From contig CAVQZD010000005.1 of NCBI GenBank assembly GCA_963718375.1, positions 744,001 to 808,000 of the forward strand: a stretch of DNA of 64,000 nucleotides, in the 5' to 3' direction. Position numbers and translations under genes: made by a program. This DNA comes from RBG-16-64-13 sp963718375. Its GTDB lineage: Bacteria; Actinomycetota; Thermoleophilia; RBG-16-64-13. Under the pieces are notes generated by a model. That model was not told the origin of the DNA. It saw only the letters and a list, made by a program, of their open reading frames with translations, and made no database searches. Each line of letters starts with the position of its first letter. Positions within the stretch are counted from its first letter, which is position 1. This document shows positions 9,538-18,344 of this stretch, piece by piece.

Positions 9538-9567
9538 GGTGCGGGGGGAGCACGCTCCCCCCGCACC
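9538..9567 (-). terminator. Intercistronic hairpin between binding-protein and permease genes
   Basis: Perfect 14-bp arms (GGTGCGGGGGGAGC and its complement) around a 2-base centre, in the 116-base gap after the binding-protein gene. No T-run follows on the minus strand. It probably works as a partial terminator or 3' stabiliser that lets the binding protein be made in excess over the permease. Confidence 0.65.
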
Positions 9568-9609
9568 CATAGTCACTGCACATTACAGATGCTGCTCGAC
9601 CCTCACTCC

Positions 9610-10869
9610 CTACGGCTCCAGACCGTGCGGAGGCACGTCTTCGTACGTCTTCAGTAGGTCGTACTCGAACAGAAGTCGGGGATCATCAGGATGAGAGGCA
9701 GGGTCTTGTTCGGCGACTACCACGATATACATGGGCTTCGTCGCGACGTTGTCGCCCTCGGCGAAGTAGGCGCGCCCCTCCGGACCTACGATATCGACCT
9801 GCAGGAAGGAATCACGCAGGGTAACGTTGGAGAGGTTGGTCGCGCAGTTCTCCAGTGCGGCCAACAGCATCATCCCGGCCTGCACCGCGCCGGTGGGGCC
9901 AGCATCCTCGGCCTTCCATGCACCGTATGCGTTGAAGCCTTCGATGAACTCCAGGTTGACTGGGTCGGTACTGTCCGGGTTCCAGGCCATCACCGTCTCT
10001 ATCCCAACGGTGTTCTTGGCAGCTTCAACGTTGCCGGCCTCAGCCATGTTCTTGGGGATCCACGGATCCAAGAAGCCACCGTGGAACGCGCCGACCAATG
10101 GGATGTCTTTGTACAGACCTGTATCGTAGTACGCGGTGAGCATGGGTATGCCGGAGCCACCGACCCAAGCACAGAGGGCGTCGGCGTTCCGGTCGACCGT
10201 GGTCAAGTACGCCGACCAGTCATCGGTCTGACCAACGGCCCACTGCTGCTGCACCACTTCTCCACCTTTTGCCGTGAAGTATTCGACGATGGAATCGAAG
10301 AACACGCGACCGCCGGTGTCATCAGCACCCAGCGTGCTGAGCGTCTTGTAGCCAAGATCCGTGTACATGTAATCAGCGATAGCGGTGCCGTACTGCGGGT
10401 TGAGGCCGCCGGCCCCGATGACCCACTCGTTCTCCTCAAGCGCCCCAGGGGGCGTCGGGTTGTAGAGGACCATGGGGACTTGCTTCTCAAGGCAATATGA
10501 CGCGACGGCGGTCTTCTGGCCCGACTGGGTGGGGCCGAAGATAACGTCGACTTTGTCCTGCTCGACCAGTTTTCTGGCCGCTTCCACAGCGCCTTCGGTG
10601 GTGGACTTTGCGTCAACTTCGATGAGTTCGATCGGCCGGCCCTGGACTACAGCTCCGTCGAACACATACGCGACGGCCTGCTGGAAGAGCGAGCCCACGA
10701 TGGCTTCGTTGCCGGTCTCATCGAAGATGTGGCCGACTTTGATGGGGCCCGTAGAACTGCCGACTACGGTGGTGGTGACCTCTTCGCCGGTGCCGCCGCA
10801 CGCGACCGCGACCAGAGCCAATACCATCATCAGTGTCAATAATCCGACCAATAGGTAACGCTTCTTCAT
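9610..10869 (-). CDS. ABC importer substrate-binding lipoprotein (type I periplasmic-binding fold)
   Basis: A 419-residue extracytoplasmic receptor of the Leu/Ile/Val or amide-binding type. The N-terminus KKRYLLVGLLTLMM then VAVACGG is a lipoprotein signal with the lipobox Cys, followed by a Thr-rich linker. Type I features are KVGHIFDETG, FGPTQSGQKTAVASY and ALCAWVGGSG. AGGAGG precedes the ATG. It is first in an operon with a permease, two ATPases, a LigM-like demethylase and a UroD-like protein, so a methoxylated or hydroxylated aromatic acid is the likely ligand (inferred). The divergent TetR gene at 11218 probably controls it. Confidence 0.85.
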   Translation of the reverse strand: MKKRYLLVGLLTLMMVLALVAVACGGTGEEVTTTVVGSSTGPIKVGHIFDETGNEAIVGSLFQQAVAYVFDGAVVQGRPIELIEVDAKSTTEGAVEAARKLVEQDKVDVIFGPTQSGQKTAVASYCLEKQVPMVLYNPTPPGALEENEWVIGAGGLNPQYGTAIADYMYTDLGYKTLSTLGADDTGGRVFFDSIVEYFTAKGGEVVQQQWAVGQTDDWSAYLTTVDRNADALCAWVGGSGIPMLTAYYDTGLYKDIPLVGAFHGGFLDPWIPKNMAEAGNVEAAKNTVGIETVMAWNPDSTDPVNLEFIEGFNAYGAWKAEDAGPTGAVQAGMMLLAALENCATNLSNVTLRDSFLQVDIVGPEGRAYFAEGDNVATKPMYIVVVAEQDPASHPDDPRLLFEYDLLKTYEDVPPHGLEP

Positions 10870-11217
10870 CGCTCCTCCTACTGCATCTTCACGAACATCA
10901 TTGTGAGATCAGAGTCAAGATTCCCAACCCTTGGTAACCCTCTTGTCCCTCCTTCCGATCTGCCCGACTGAGCACTTAGGCCCGGCTACCGTCCTGTTCT
11001 TGCGTTCGACTACGAGCCACGTACCAGACCATTCAGCCACAATATGATTGACGTTACTTAGTTGCTTAACTAAGATAATGCTAGTGATGCCTCATGTCAA
11101 CACCCCGCGTCGTCGCAACTGGACATCTTCTCGACGCGAGCTGAGGTACATTGTGTAGTGGTGGCGAGACTATCGCTCACACACACCAGCTAGCGGCTTT
11201 GCCGAGGTGATGGATGT
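10870..11217. promoter_or_regulatory. Divergent intergenic region with face-to-face promoters and a TetR-type operator
   Basis: This 348-base gap holds no gene. On the minus strand TTGACA (11095-11100) and TATCTT (11072-11077), 17 bases apart, form a good promoter for the importer operon. On the plus strand TTGACG (11048-11053) and TAAGAT (11071-11076), also 17 apart, suit the TetR gene. Between and across both -10 elements lies the palindrome CTTAGTT-gctt-AACTAAG (11057-11074). A repressor bound there would block both promoters. Confidence 0.6.
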
Positions 11218-11853
11218 ATGGAACAAGCTGACTTTCCCATAAATGACCCCACTCCCGACCTGTCACCGACGGCCATGCGCATCCTTGAAGCCGGTGTCCG
11301 GGTGTTGGATGTAGAAGGCTTCGATGGGCTCACGTTCGAGCGCATAGCCAAGGAGTCGGGAGAGAACGGTGCCCTCATCCGCTATCACTTCGGTAACAAG
11401 GCGGGCCTCATCAAGTCCTTGGTCGATCTGGTCCTCTACGCGCAGGCGACGATCCTCTTCAAACTGCTCTCACCGCTGCAGGCTGGCAAAGAGCGCAGGG
11501 AGGCCTTCTCCAAGAAGCGGCGCGAGGTGGCGGAACACCCTGTCGCCTTCAGGCAGCTGTTCGATCTCGTGCCCAATCTGCTGAGAAACCCGGAGCTCAA
11601 ACCCAAGTTGTGTGAGCTGATGGAGTGGTATCGGTCGATGGACGCGTGGGCCATGAGTCCAGGGGATGACAAGGTGGACAGCGAGAAGCTCAAACCGTTG
11701 GCGGCGCTCTCGGTGGCCGTCATCGACGGCATGGCCCTCCAGTTGCAGGCTGATCCAGATTTCAAGGCCGACCAGGCCTTGGATCTCTGGGAGCGCTTCG
11801 TGGAGGAGTATCTGGAAGAGATACGCACCACCAAGGGCTCTGCCCAGGCTTAG
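11218..11853 (+). CDS. TetR/AcrR-family transcriptional regulator
   Basis: A 211-residue regulator. The N-terminal HTH covers about residues 20-65 (ILEAGVRVLDVEGFDGLTFERIAKES is followed by IRYHFGNKAGLI, the standard TetR Y-F-x-x-K-xx-L pattern). The C-terminal ligand domain is all-helical and unassigned. GAGGTGAT precedes the ATG. It is divergent from the first ABC importer/O-demethylase operon, with a candidate operator between, so it probably represses that operon until its aromatic ligand binds. Its end overlaps the convergent hydantoinase B gene by 4 bases. Confidence 0.85.
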   Translation: MEQADFPINDPTPDLSPTAMRILEAGVRVLDVEGFDGLTFERIAKESGENGALIRYHFGNKAGLIKSLVDLVLYAQATILFKLLSPLQAGKERREAFSKKRREVAEHPVAFRQLFDLVPNLLRNPELKPKLCELMEWYRSMDAWAMSPGDDKVDSEKLKPLAALSVAVIDGMALQLQADPDFKADQALDLWERFVEEYLEEIRTTKGSAQA

Positions 11854-13622
11854 CGCCTCGCTTCCTGCGTCGCAGCCAGATCCAGTTCCAGCGAGTCTCG
11901 GTCGACGACGACCTTGTAGACGTCGCGCGCCATCTCTACAGACACCAGCTCGTTCCTTACGTCTTCGGCCACGCTCTCGGGGTCTCGCTTCGCCGGATCG
12001 CCCACCCCGGCTCCACCTCCGCTGTGCACGACCACACGGTCGCCCGTCGCAAGTTGCAGAGGCCTGTGCGGCTCGTCTATGTCTATCCGCTCTGAGCCAC
12101 GGACCACCCAGGCCCTATTGAGAGGCGTGGGGAGACCGCCATGTTGACCTTGGCTTGGTATCTTGAGACCGGTCCACGTGCCGCCGATGAAGGTGGCCTC
12201 TCCACCCTCGTTCGCGGCTTCCCAGTCGATCCCCGGCGCCCCACGCCACTGCCCGGCGCCGTGTGAGTCGGTGCTGAACTCGTACCTGTACACGTGCCAG
12301 GGGAACCGGGCCATCTCCTCCTCCGCGTCGGTCTTGCCGACCACGCCCAAAGTGCCTAGGTCGCACATGCACTGGTACCCATCGTAGCCGGCCACCGCGC
12401 CACCGCCGCCGACATCGCAGAACGAGCTGTACACGTAGATGCCACTGCCATCCGCCTGCTGTCCGACCGCGTTGAACGAGTCCAGCGGGCCATACGGAGC
12501 GATGGCCTTGTCGGGTAAGGCCTGCGACAGGACGGACATCACCACCTCGATCACCATGCCCCCGGTGATGGCAGGTCCCGCGGCCACGAGCGCGCCGGGC
12601 CTGCAGTCGACCACAGTGCCCTTCCTGGTCTTGACGTGTATGCGCCGCATGCTGCCTTCGTTGTGGTACGCGGCCAGGTCGCTCCCCAGGAACAGGAACG
12701 TGGTACAGAGCGCGCAGCTTAGCGTCTGCTGGTAGTAGCTGTTGATCATACCCTTGACCTGATCGTCGCTCCTCGAAAAGTCCAGCAGCACGTCGCCGTC
12801 TTTGATGGTCAGGTCGCAGCGCACGTGGACAGGCTTGTTCATGGTGAGGCCGTCGTCATCGGTAGCGACATCCGCGGACCACTCGCCCTCAGGCCACTTG
12901 GCTATCTCAGCCCGTACCGCCTTCTCCGTGCGTTCGATCATCTCTCCCACGCTCGCGAGCACCATATCTTTGCCGTACTTCTCAAGCAGCTCGATCATCC
13001 GCTGCTCGGCGACGGCGGTGCTGCCCAGCAGCGAAGCCATCTCTCTGCGCATCATGTCCGGTATCCGGTTGTTCTCAAGTAGCAGATCCACCACGTCCTC
13101 GCGGTACTCACCGTCTCCGTAGATCTTGATCAGGGGGATGTTGAGCCCCTCGGCGATCGAATCGTAGGCGAGAAAGTGGCTGCCGGCATGCGCTCCTCCA
13201 GAGTCGGCCACGTGCGTGCCCATGCAGGTGAAGAACAAGAGCTCGTCTTCATAGAAGATCGGCCGGATGAAGGTCCAATCGGGCAGGTGGATGGCTCCAT
13301 CCTTAGGGGAATTCGTCAGGTAGACGTCACCAGGCTTGATCTTGCCGGCGAACTTCTCTTTGACCCGCCGGATAGGAAAGGTCGAAGAGATAAGACGGGG
13401 CGGGAACCCTTCGGGGATCGCTATCGCCTTGCCTTCGGCGTCCCAGATGCCGTACGCCATATCGTGAAGCGTGACCACTAGCACGTTTGTCGCCGTGCGC
13501 TCGGCTGTGTAACGCATCTCCCGGCACACCCTTTGGATGTAATGCCAGATAGTCGCGGTCGTTATGGGGTCAGTCTGAGCGGCGCGCGGTGGCATTCCGC
13601 CTTTGCTCTCTTCTGAGGCCAT
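11850..13622 (-). CDS. hyuB: Hydantoinase B/oxoprolinase-family subunit
   Basis: About 590 residues, the HyuB size, and partner of the HyuA-like protein just upstream. The region LTNSPKDGAIHLPDWTFIRP with TCMGTHVADSGG is the typical metal-binding HyuB block. Family members hydrolyse cyclic amides with ATP (N-methylhydantoinase, 5-oxoprolinase) or carboxylate ketones (acetone and acetophenone carboxylases). The ATG at 13622 comes 2 bases after the HyuA stop, with GAAAGGGTGA before it; an upstream in-frame start at 13673 would overlap HyuA. The substrate is not deducible. It is the last gene of the second ABC importer operon. Confidence 0.8.
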   Translation of the reverse strand: MASEESKGGMPPRAAQTDPITTATIWHYIQRVCREMRYTAERTATNVLVVTLHDMAYGIWDAEGKAIAIPEGFPPRLISSTFPIRRVKEKFAGKIKPGDVYLTNSPKDGAIHLPDWTFIRPIFYEDELLFFTCMGTHVADSGGAHAGSHFLAYDSIAEGLNIPLIKIYGDGEYREDVVDLLLENNRIPDMMRREMASLLGSTAVAEQRMIELLEKYGKDMVLASVGEMIERTEKAVRAEIAKWPEGEWSADVATDDDGLTMNKPVHVRCDLTIKDGDVLLDFSRSDDQVKGMINSYYQQTLSCALCTTFLFLGSDLAAYHNEGSMRRIHVKTRKGTVVDCRPGALVAAGPAITGGMVIEVVMSVLSQALPDKAIAPYGPLDSFNAVGQQADGSGIYVYSSFCDVGGGGAVAGYDGYQCMCDLGTLGVVGKTDAEEEMARFPWHVYRYEFSTDSHGAGQWRGAPGIDWEAANEGGEATFIGGTWTGLKIPSQGQHGGLPTPLNRAWVVRGSERIDIDEPHRPLQLATGDRVVVHSGGGAGVGDPAKRDPESVAEDVRNELVSVEMARDVYKVVVDRDSLELDLAATQEARR

Positions 13623-13624
13623 AT

Positions 13625-15688
13625 TCACCCTTTCTGCGCGATCACGTAGTTGCCGAAAGCGTCGACAGTGCATCTGCTGCGGGTAGGTATGACCGTCGTG
13701 GTCGTGGGTTCCCGGATGATGGCCCCTCCCTCGATCACGTTCCCCGGTTCCAGCTTCTCCCCGTCGTACACCGAGACTGGAGAGCGCTCGCCGTCCATAT
13801 AGCAGTCCCTCGCACCGATGAGTGCCGAGGAGGGATCGGCTGCTGCCATGTTCTTCTGGGGTATGGGCACCTTGACTGAGTCGAGCTTCGCGGTAACCCG
13901 CAAGTTGATCATCTCTTGACAGACCCAGGGCAGGGAGAATGTGAAGAGTTCCTCGTGCAGCACGTGGAAGCGTTTCTCCATCTCCCTGATGTCCTCATTG
14001 GTGATCTCGTGGTCAGGAAGTGTGACCTCCAGCACATGGTACTGCCCTTGGTAGCGCACCTCGATAGACTTCTCGACGATCAAGTCCTCGGGCCGAACGT
14101 CGAAAGCGGCGACGTCTCGCAGCGCCTCGCGGGTCATGTCATCGAAGAGCCCGTTGATCAGAGCCAAGTCGGCCTTGTCTGACTTGGCGAGGTGCGAGCG
14201 CACGTAGTCTCGCCCTATATCCAGGTAGAACATGCTCCACGCGCAGAACGCCGATGAGTAGCGCGGTACTATCGTCTTTCGAACCCCCAACACCTCAGCC
14301 ACAGAAGGTCCGCAGAGTGGACCGCCGCCGCCGATGGCCAGCAGGCTGAAGTCCCGCACGTCGTAGCCCTTGTGGGTGGATATCTCGGTGATCGCGTCGG
14401 CCATCGTGTGGTTGACGGTGGTGAACACCGCCTGCGCCGCCTGTTCGATAGTCATGTCGAGAGGTCCGGCGACCTTGTTTATGGCCGCCAGCGACAGTTC
14501 GGGCTGCAACTTCAATCTGCCGCCATTGAAGTTGTCTGCGTCTATGTAGCCCAAGACGACGGCGGCGTCGGTGACGGTCGGCTCCGTGCCGCCTTGTCCA
14601 AAGCAGGCCGGCCCCGGCATGGCCGAGGCGCTCTGCGGACCGACGCGCAGCAGTCCCAGCGGATCTATCCAAGCGATGCTGCCGCCGCCGGCCCCGACAC
14701 TGATGACGTCGGCCACCTTGATGCCCAGACGATCATCACCCAGCCAGTCGCCCACCTTGAGACTCACCTTGCGATCCTTGACCACGCTTGCGTCCCAGGT
14801 CGTGCCCCCCATGTCACCGATGATGAAGTTGTCTTCACCCAGGGCCTCGCCCAAGTACGCCGCGCCCGCCGGGCCGGCGGCGGGTCCCGAGCCCGTCAAG
14901 AAGACCGGCTTGGCGATGACCGACTCCACGGACTGCACGAACTGATTCGCCTGCACGATGAGGAGCTGATTCTCGAACCCCGCTTCTCTCAGCGTGGACT
15001 CGAGCTTCGTCAAGTAGTCCTTGACGATGGGGCCTACGCTGGCGTTGATCACGCAGGTGCTTTCGCGCTCGTACTCCCCCATCTTGGGGAGAAGCAGGCT
15101 CGAGCAAGAGATGAACACTCCTGGCAGCTCTGCAGAACATATCTCCGCCGCACGGAGCTCGTTCGCGGGATTCGAGTACGAGTTGATGAAGCAGATGGCA
15201 AGCGCCTGCACCTGCTCCTTCTTCACCCGTGCAAGCACCTCGCGCAGTCCGTCTTCATCAAGCGGCGTGATGATCTCGCCGGAGGCCTTGGTCATCTCGG
15301 CCACCGTGAATCGCAGCCGTCGTGGAACTAGCGGCTCGTACGGCGGGATATAGGCCTCATACATCGAGTGGGTCTCGATCTTGGCCGAGCGGCGCATCTC
15401 GATGATGTCCCTGAAGCCTTGCGTGGTAATCAGGGCAGTGGGGGAGAGCTTCCTCTGAACCAGCGCGTTGGTGGACACCGTGGTGCCGTGGACCAGCCAC
15501 TCGGTCTGCTGCAGGAACTCCCGGGTACTGAGCGAGAAGTACCCGGCGCCGTCCTGGATCGTGTTCAGCACTCCCTCAGAGAAGTCCCCAGGCGTCGTGG
15601 GCGCCTTGAATTGGCGCAGACGCCCCTCTCCGTCCTGGACCACGCAGTCGGTGAAGGTCCCGCCGGTGTCGACACAGACTCTGTACAT
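13625..15688 (-). CDS. hyuA: Hydantoinase A/oxoprolinase-family ATP-dependent subunit
   Basis: A 687-residue protein with the ASKHA-type ATP-binding motif VDTGGTFTDCVV at the N-terminus, GDMGGTTWDASVV near residue 290 and GGGGPLCG near 460, all usual for HyuA. It forms a complex with HyuB (11850). It starts 3 bases after the stop of the gene at 15692, so translation is probably coupled. Acetophenone-carboxylase-like and hydantoinase-like roles cannot be separated from sequence alone. Shared transcription with an importer suggests that it acts on the imported compound. Confidence 0.82.
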   Translation of the reverse strand: MYRVCVDTGGTFTDCVVQDGEGRLRQFKAPTTPGDFSEGVLNTIQDGAGYFSLSTREFLQQTEWLVHGTTVSTNALVQRKLSPTALITTQGFRDIIEMRRSAKIETHSMYEAYIPPYEPLVPRRLRFTVAEMTKASGEIITPLDEDGLREVLARVKKEQVQALAICFINSYSNPANELRAAEICSAELPGVFISCSSLLLPKMGEYERESTCVINASVGPIVKDYLTKLESTLREAGFENQLLIVQANQFVQSVESVIAKPVFLTGSGPAAGPAGAAYLGEALGEDNFIIGDMGGTTWDASVVKDRKVSLKVGDWLGDDRLGIKVADVISVGAGGGSIAWIDPLGLLRVGPQSASAMPGPACFGQGGTEPTVTDAAVVLGYIDADNFNGGRLKLQPELSLAAINKVAGPLDMTIEQAAQAVFTTVNHTMADAITEISTHKGYDVRDFSLLAIGGGGPLCGPSVAEVLGVRKTIVPRYSSAFCAWSMFYLDIGRDYVRSHLAKSDKADLALINGLFDDMTREALRDVAAFDVRPEDLIVEKSIEVRYQGQYHVLEVTLPDHEITNEDIREMEKRFHVLHEELFTFSLPWVCQEMINLRVTAKLDSVKVPIPQKNMAAADPSSALIGARDCYMDGERSPVSVYDGEKLEPGNVIEGGAIIREPTTTTVIPTRSRCTVDAFGNYVIAQKG

Positions 15689-15691
15689 GCG

Positions 15692-16852
15692 CTAGAACTG
15701 CCGGGGCATCATCTCCACGCCCGGCCGCCCTGGATACTTCGCCGCTACCTTCTTGACTCCCTCGCTATCCAGAGCGGTGAGATGTCCGTCCACGTAAAGC
15801 ATGGTGTCGCCCATCTTCAGCGTCGGGTTGCGGATGTCCCCGGTGACATGCATGTACCACGGGTACTTCTCGTTCGAAGGCGGTGCCCCGATGTGCACGT
15901 GCACGTTGCGGCTGTGCGAATGCTCGATGATGCGCCGATGGAGAGGGTTGGGGCACTGATGCGGCCCGACGATGGCCTGCGGGTGCACGCCGAAGTGAAA
16001 GACGTTGAAGTCGTACACGCCTTCGCCCACGCGCGGGATCATGTCCTCCAGGAAGGTCTTCAGCGCCGCCGCTTCCCAGCCGCCCTCGATCGCCTTGATC
16101 TTGGTGTCTTCGATGATGAGCTTGATGGGCTGCTCCAGATAGGGCGAGATGCCGATATACCGCGACCACCAGCTGAGCATGGTCTCGAAGATGAACACCC
16201 CGTTGGTGTCGGTTATGCGCACGGGCGGGTGGACCCACTCCGGCCACGGCAGGTAGTGGCTGGCATCCTTGCGCCGCGAGGAGTAAGGCATGCCGGGGTC
16301 ACCCTCTTTGCGGTTCTCAGCCGGCGTGGTGCGCCCCTCCAGATGCGTGCCGTTGGGATCGGTGAGAACCCAGGGGAGGTCGGGCCTGACGTGCAGAGAA
16401 GACTGGTAGCGGATCTCGCTCACCAGCTCCCAAGGGGTCTGCGCCCAGGCCGTGCAGAGCAGCGGCGCGGTGCTGGCGAAGTTGCGGATCATCCAGGTCT
16501 GCGCCTCTTCCAGGTAGTACCTGAACTCGGCGATCTCCTCAGTCACCAGATTGTTGCAGTGGTTGATCATGACGTCGGCGCGTCTCATCGCGTCCTTCAC
16601 CACCGGCGGGAAGCGCCACGCGTGGGGGGTAGCGGGCTCGTCTATCCACAGGACCGAGGCGCGTGCGCCGCGCGCGACCACGCCCGCCTGGATCCAGGCT
16701 ATGGCGTCCTCGTCCACGGGACTATCGCCCCCGTAGAGACCGTCCACCTCAGCCACTATCACGACTTCCATGCCGGGTTTCACCTCGGCGCACTTGTCCA
16801 ACATGTCGCCGATCGATATTGCTGCCGCTTCGGGCATGCCTGGTCTAGACAT
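15692..16852 (-). CDS. Unassigned protein, possibly M29 aminopeptidase/NicX-like metalloenzyme
   Basis: A 386-residue soluble protein closely related to the one at 35976. Shared blocks include KPGMEVxIxAxxDG, SRRKDASHYLPWPEWVHPP, NVFHFGVHPxA and HVTGD. The many conserved His and Asp residues suggest a metal site. The overall plan loosely recalls the M29 aminopeptidase/2,5-dihydroxypyridine dioxygenase (NicX) fold, but I cannot confirm this and give no reaction. AAAGGAGAGG precedes the ATG. It lies between the LivF gene and hyuA in one operon; the paralogue lies next to a lactonase-like gene. Both copies in aromatic-catabolic operons suggest a role on the imported substrate. Confidence 0.4.
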   Translation of the reverse strand: MSRPGMPEAAAISIGDMLDKCAEVKPGMEVVIVAEVDGLYGGDSPVDEDAIAWIQAGVVARGARASVLWIDEPATPHAWRFPPVVKDAMRRADVMINHCNNLVTEEIAEFRYYLEEAQTWMIRNFASTAPLLCTAWAQTPWELVSEIRYQSSLHVRPDLPWVLTDPNGTHLEGRTTPAENRKEGDPGMPYSSRRKDASHYLPWPEWVHPPVRITDTNGVFIFETMLSWWSRYIGISPYLEQPIKLIIEDTKIKAIEGGWEAAALKTFLEDMIPRVGEGVYDFNVFHFGVHPQAIVGPHQCPNPLHRRIIEHSHSRNVHVHIGAPPSNEKYPWYMHVTGDIRNPTLKMGDTMLYVDGHLTALDSEGVKKVAAKYPGRPGVEMMPRQF

Positions 16853-16905
16853 CGAGCCCTCTCCTTTCGTGGGTCGGTCCGCGGATCGTTGGTCTTAGGG
16901 GGTCG

Positions 16906-17601
16906 CTAGACCCCCAGCCATTTCTGCTTCACGTCCTCGTTGTCGCGCAGGTCCTCGGGCTTCCCTTCCCAGACGACGCTGCCCTTGCTGATGACGTATA
17001 TGTCATCCGCCACCGTGAGTGCCATGTTCAGGTTCTGCTCCGCCAGTAGCACGGTGAGCTTTCCCTTCAGCCGGCAGATCACCTGGCCGATGCTCTTGAC
17101 CACCATGGGCGCCAGCCCCTCGGACGGCTCGTCCATGATGAGCAGGTCGGGGTTGAGCATCAGAGCGCGCGCGACTGCCAGCATCTGCTGCTCACCGCCG
17201 CTCAGCAGGTTCGCGTGAAGACCCTGGCGCTCTTCCAGGATGGGGAAGAGGTCGTAGACCATCTCCAGGTTCCAGGCCCCGTCGGCCTCGTTTCCGCGGG
17301 CCGCGACCGTCAGGTTCTCCTTCACGCTGAGCGATGGGAAGACGATGCGTCCCTGGGGGCAGAGGCCGATGCCCCTGCGCGCTATCTGGTAGGGCTGCAG
17401 ACCGGTGAGGTCCTGTCCTTTGAAGCGCACCGTCCCACTACTGGGTGCAGGCAGCCCCATCACGGAGCGGATGATGGTGGTCTTGCCCATCCCATTGCGC
17501 CCCAAGATGGCCACTGTGGTGCCTTGAGAGACTTTCAACGAGAGATCCCACAACACGTGGGTATCGCTGTAGTAGGTGTTTATTTTGTCGAGCTCTAGCA
17601 A
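16906..17601 (-). CDS. livF: Branched-chain-type ABC importer ATP-binding protein (LivF-like), second system
   Basis: A 231-residue ABC ATPase with Walker A GRNGMGKTT, signature LSGGEQQ and Walker B LLIMDEP. It has the same length as the copy at 6100 and a nearly identical C-terminal half, ending KQKWLGV in both. TTG start, overlapping the LivG end by 7 bases. It powers the fused permease at 18341. Confidence 0.9.
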   Translation of the reverse strand: MLELDKINTYYSDTHVLWDLSLKVSQGTTVAILGRNGMGKTTIIRSVMGLPAPSSGTVRFKGQDLTGLQPYQIARRGIGLCPQGRIVFPSLSVKENLTVAARGNEADGAWNLEMVYDLFPILEERQGLHANLLSGGEQQMLAVARALMLNPDLLIMDEPSEGLAPMVVKSIGQVICRLKGKLTVLLAEQNLNMALTVADDIYVISKGSVVWEGKPEDLRDNEDVKQKWLGV

Positions 17602-18344
17602 CTGTCGTCACTCCCCAGATAGATCTCCTGCACCTTCGGATCGGCGCTCACCTTCTCGGGGCTACCTTTGGTCATGATCTCTCCGGAATAGAGCACCATG
17701 ATCTGATCGGCGAGGTTGAAGACCAGGTCCATATCGTGTGCACAGAAGAGTACGGTGGTCTCTCCGGCCAGCTGGCGGATGACGTCCGCAAACACTGCCG
17801 CCTCCGCCGTCGGTAGTCCGGCGGTGGGCTCATCCAGCAGTACCACCTTGGGCTTGCCTGCGAAGGCGCACAAGAGCTCGACCAAGCGCTGGTCACCGTA
17901 CGAAAGCACCTGCAGGGATTCCCACCTCCTGTCGGCCAGCCCGACCAGATCGAGCATCCGCTTTGCCTCGTCACGCATCGACTTTCGCTTCTCGAGGCGC
18001 TTGAACATCTGCATATGGTTCTTCTCGGCGCCATGCAGCGCGAGGAGGACGTTGTCCCGGACCGACAGCTCGAAGAACAGATTGTTGACCTGGAAGGACC
18101 GCCCCACGCCCCGGTGCAGCCGCTTCTCTGGTGAAAGCTTGGTGATGTCCTCTTCCTCCAGGTACACACGACCGCCCGAGACCGGAAGCTGACCCCCGAT
18201 CATATTGATGAGAGTCGTCTTGCCAGCGCCATTGGGTCCGATCAGCGCCAGCTTCTCGCCGGGTTCCACCGCGAAAGACACGTCGGTGAGCACCTTCACT
18301 CCGCCGAAGTGCTTCGAGAACTGTTCGACCCTGAGCGTGCTCAT
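17595..18344 (-). CDS. livG: Branched-chain-type ABC importer ATP-binding protein (LivG-like), second system
   Basis: A 249-residue ABC ATPase with Walker A GPNGAGKTT, LSYGDQR as variant signature, Walker B VVLLDEP and CAHDMD. It ends VQEIYLGSDDSC, against VQEIYLGSDESC in the copy at 6789, which shows recent common origin of the two importers. The ATG overlaps the permease stop by 4 bases. Confidence 0.9.
   Translation of the reverse strand: MSTLRVEQFSKHFGGVKVLTDVSFAVEPGEKLALIGPNGAGKTTLINMIGGQLPVSGGRVYLEEEDITKLSPEKRLHRGVGRSFQVNNLFFELSVRDNVLLALHGAEKNHMQMFKRLEKRKSMRDEAKRMLDLVGLADRRWESLQVLSYGDQRLVELLCAFAGKPKVVLLDEPTAGLPTAEAAVFADVIRQLAGETTVLFCAHDMDLVFNLADQIMVLYSGEIMTKGSPEKVSADPKVQEIYLGSDDSC

Noticed and set aside
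15368..16909. 513-codon open frame antisense to hyuA and the unassigned gene
   Set aside because: It spans the junction of two conserved genes on the other strand and has low-complexity Arg/His/Val composition.
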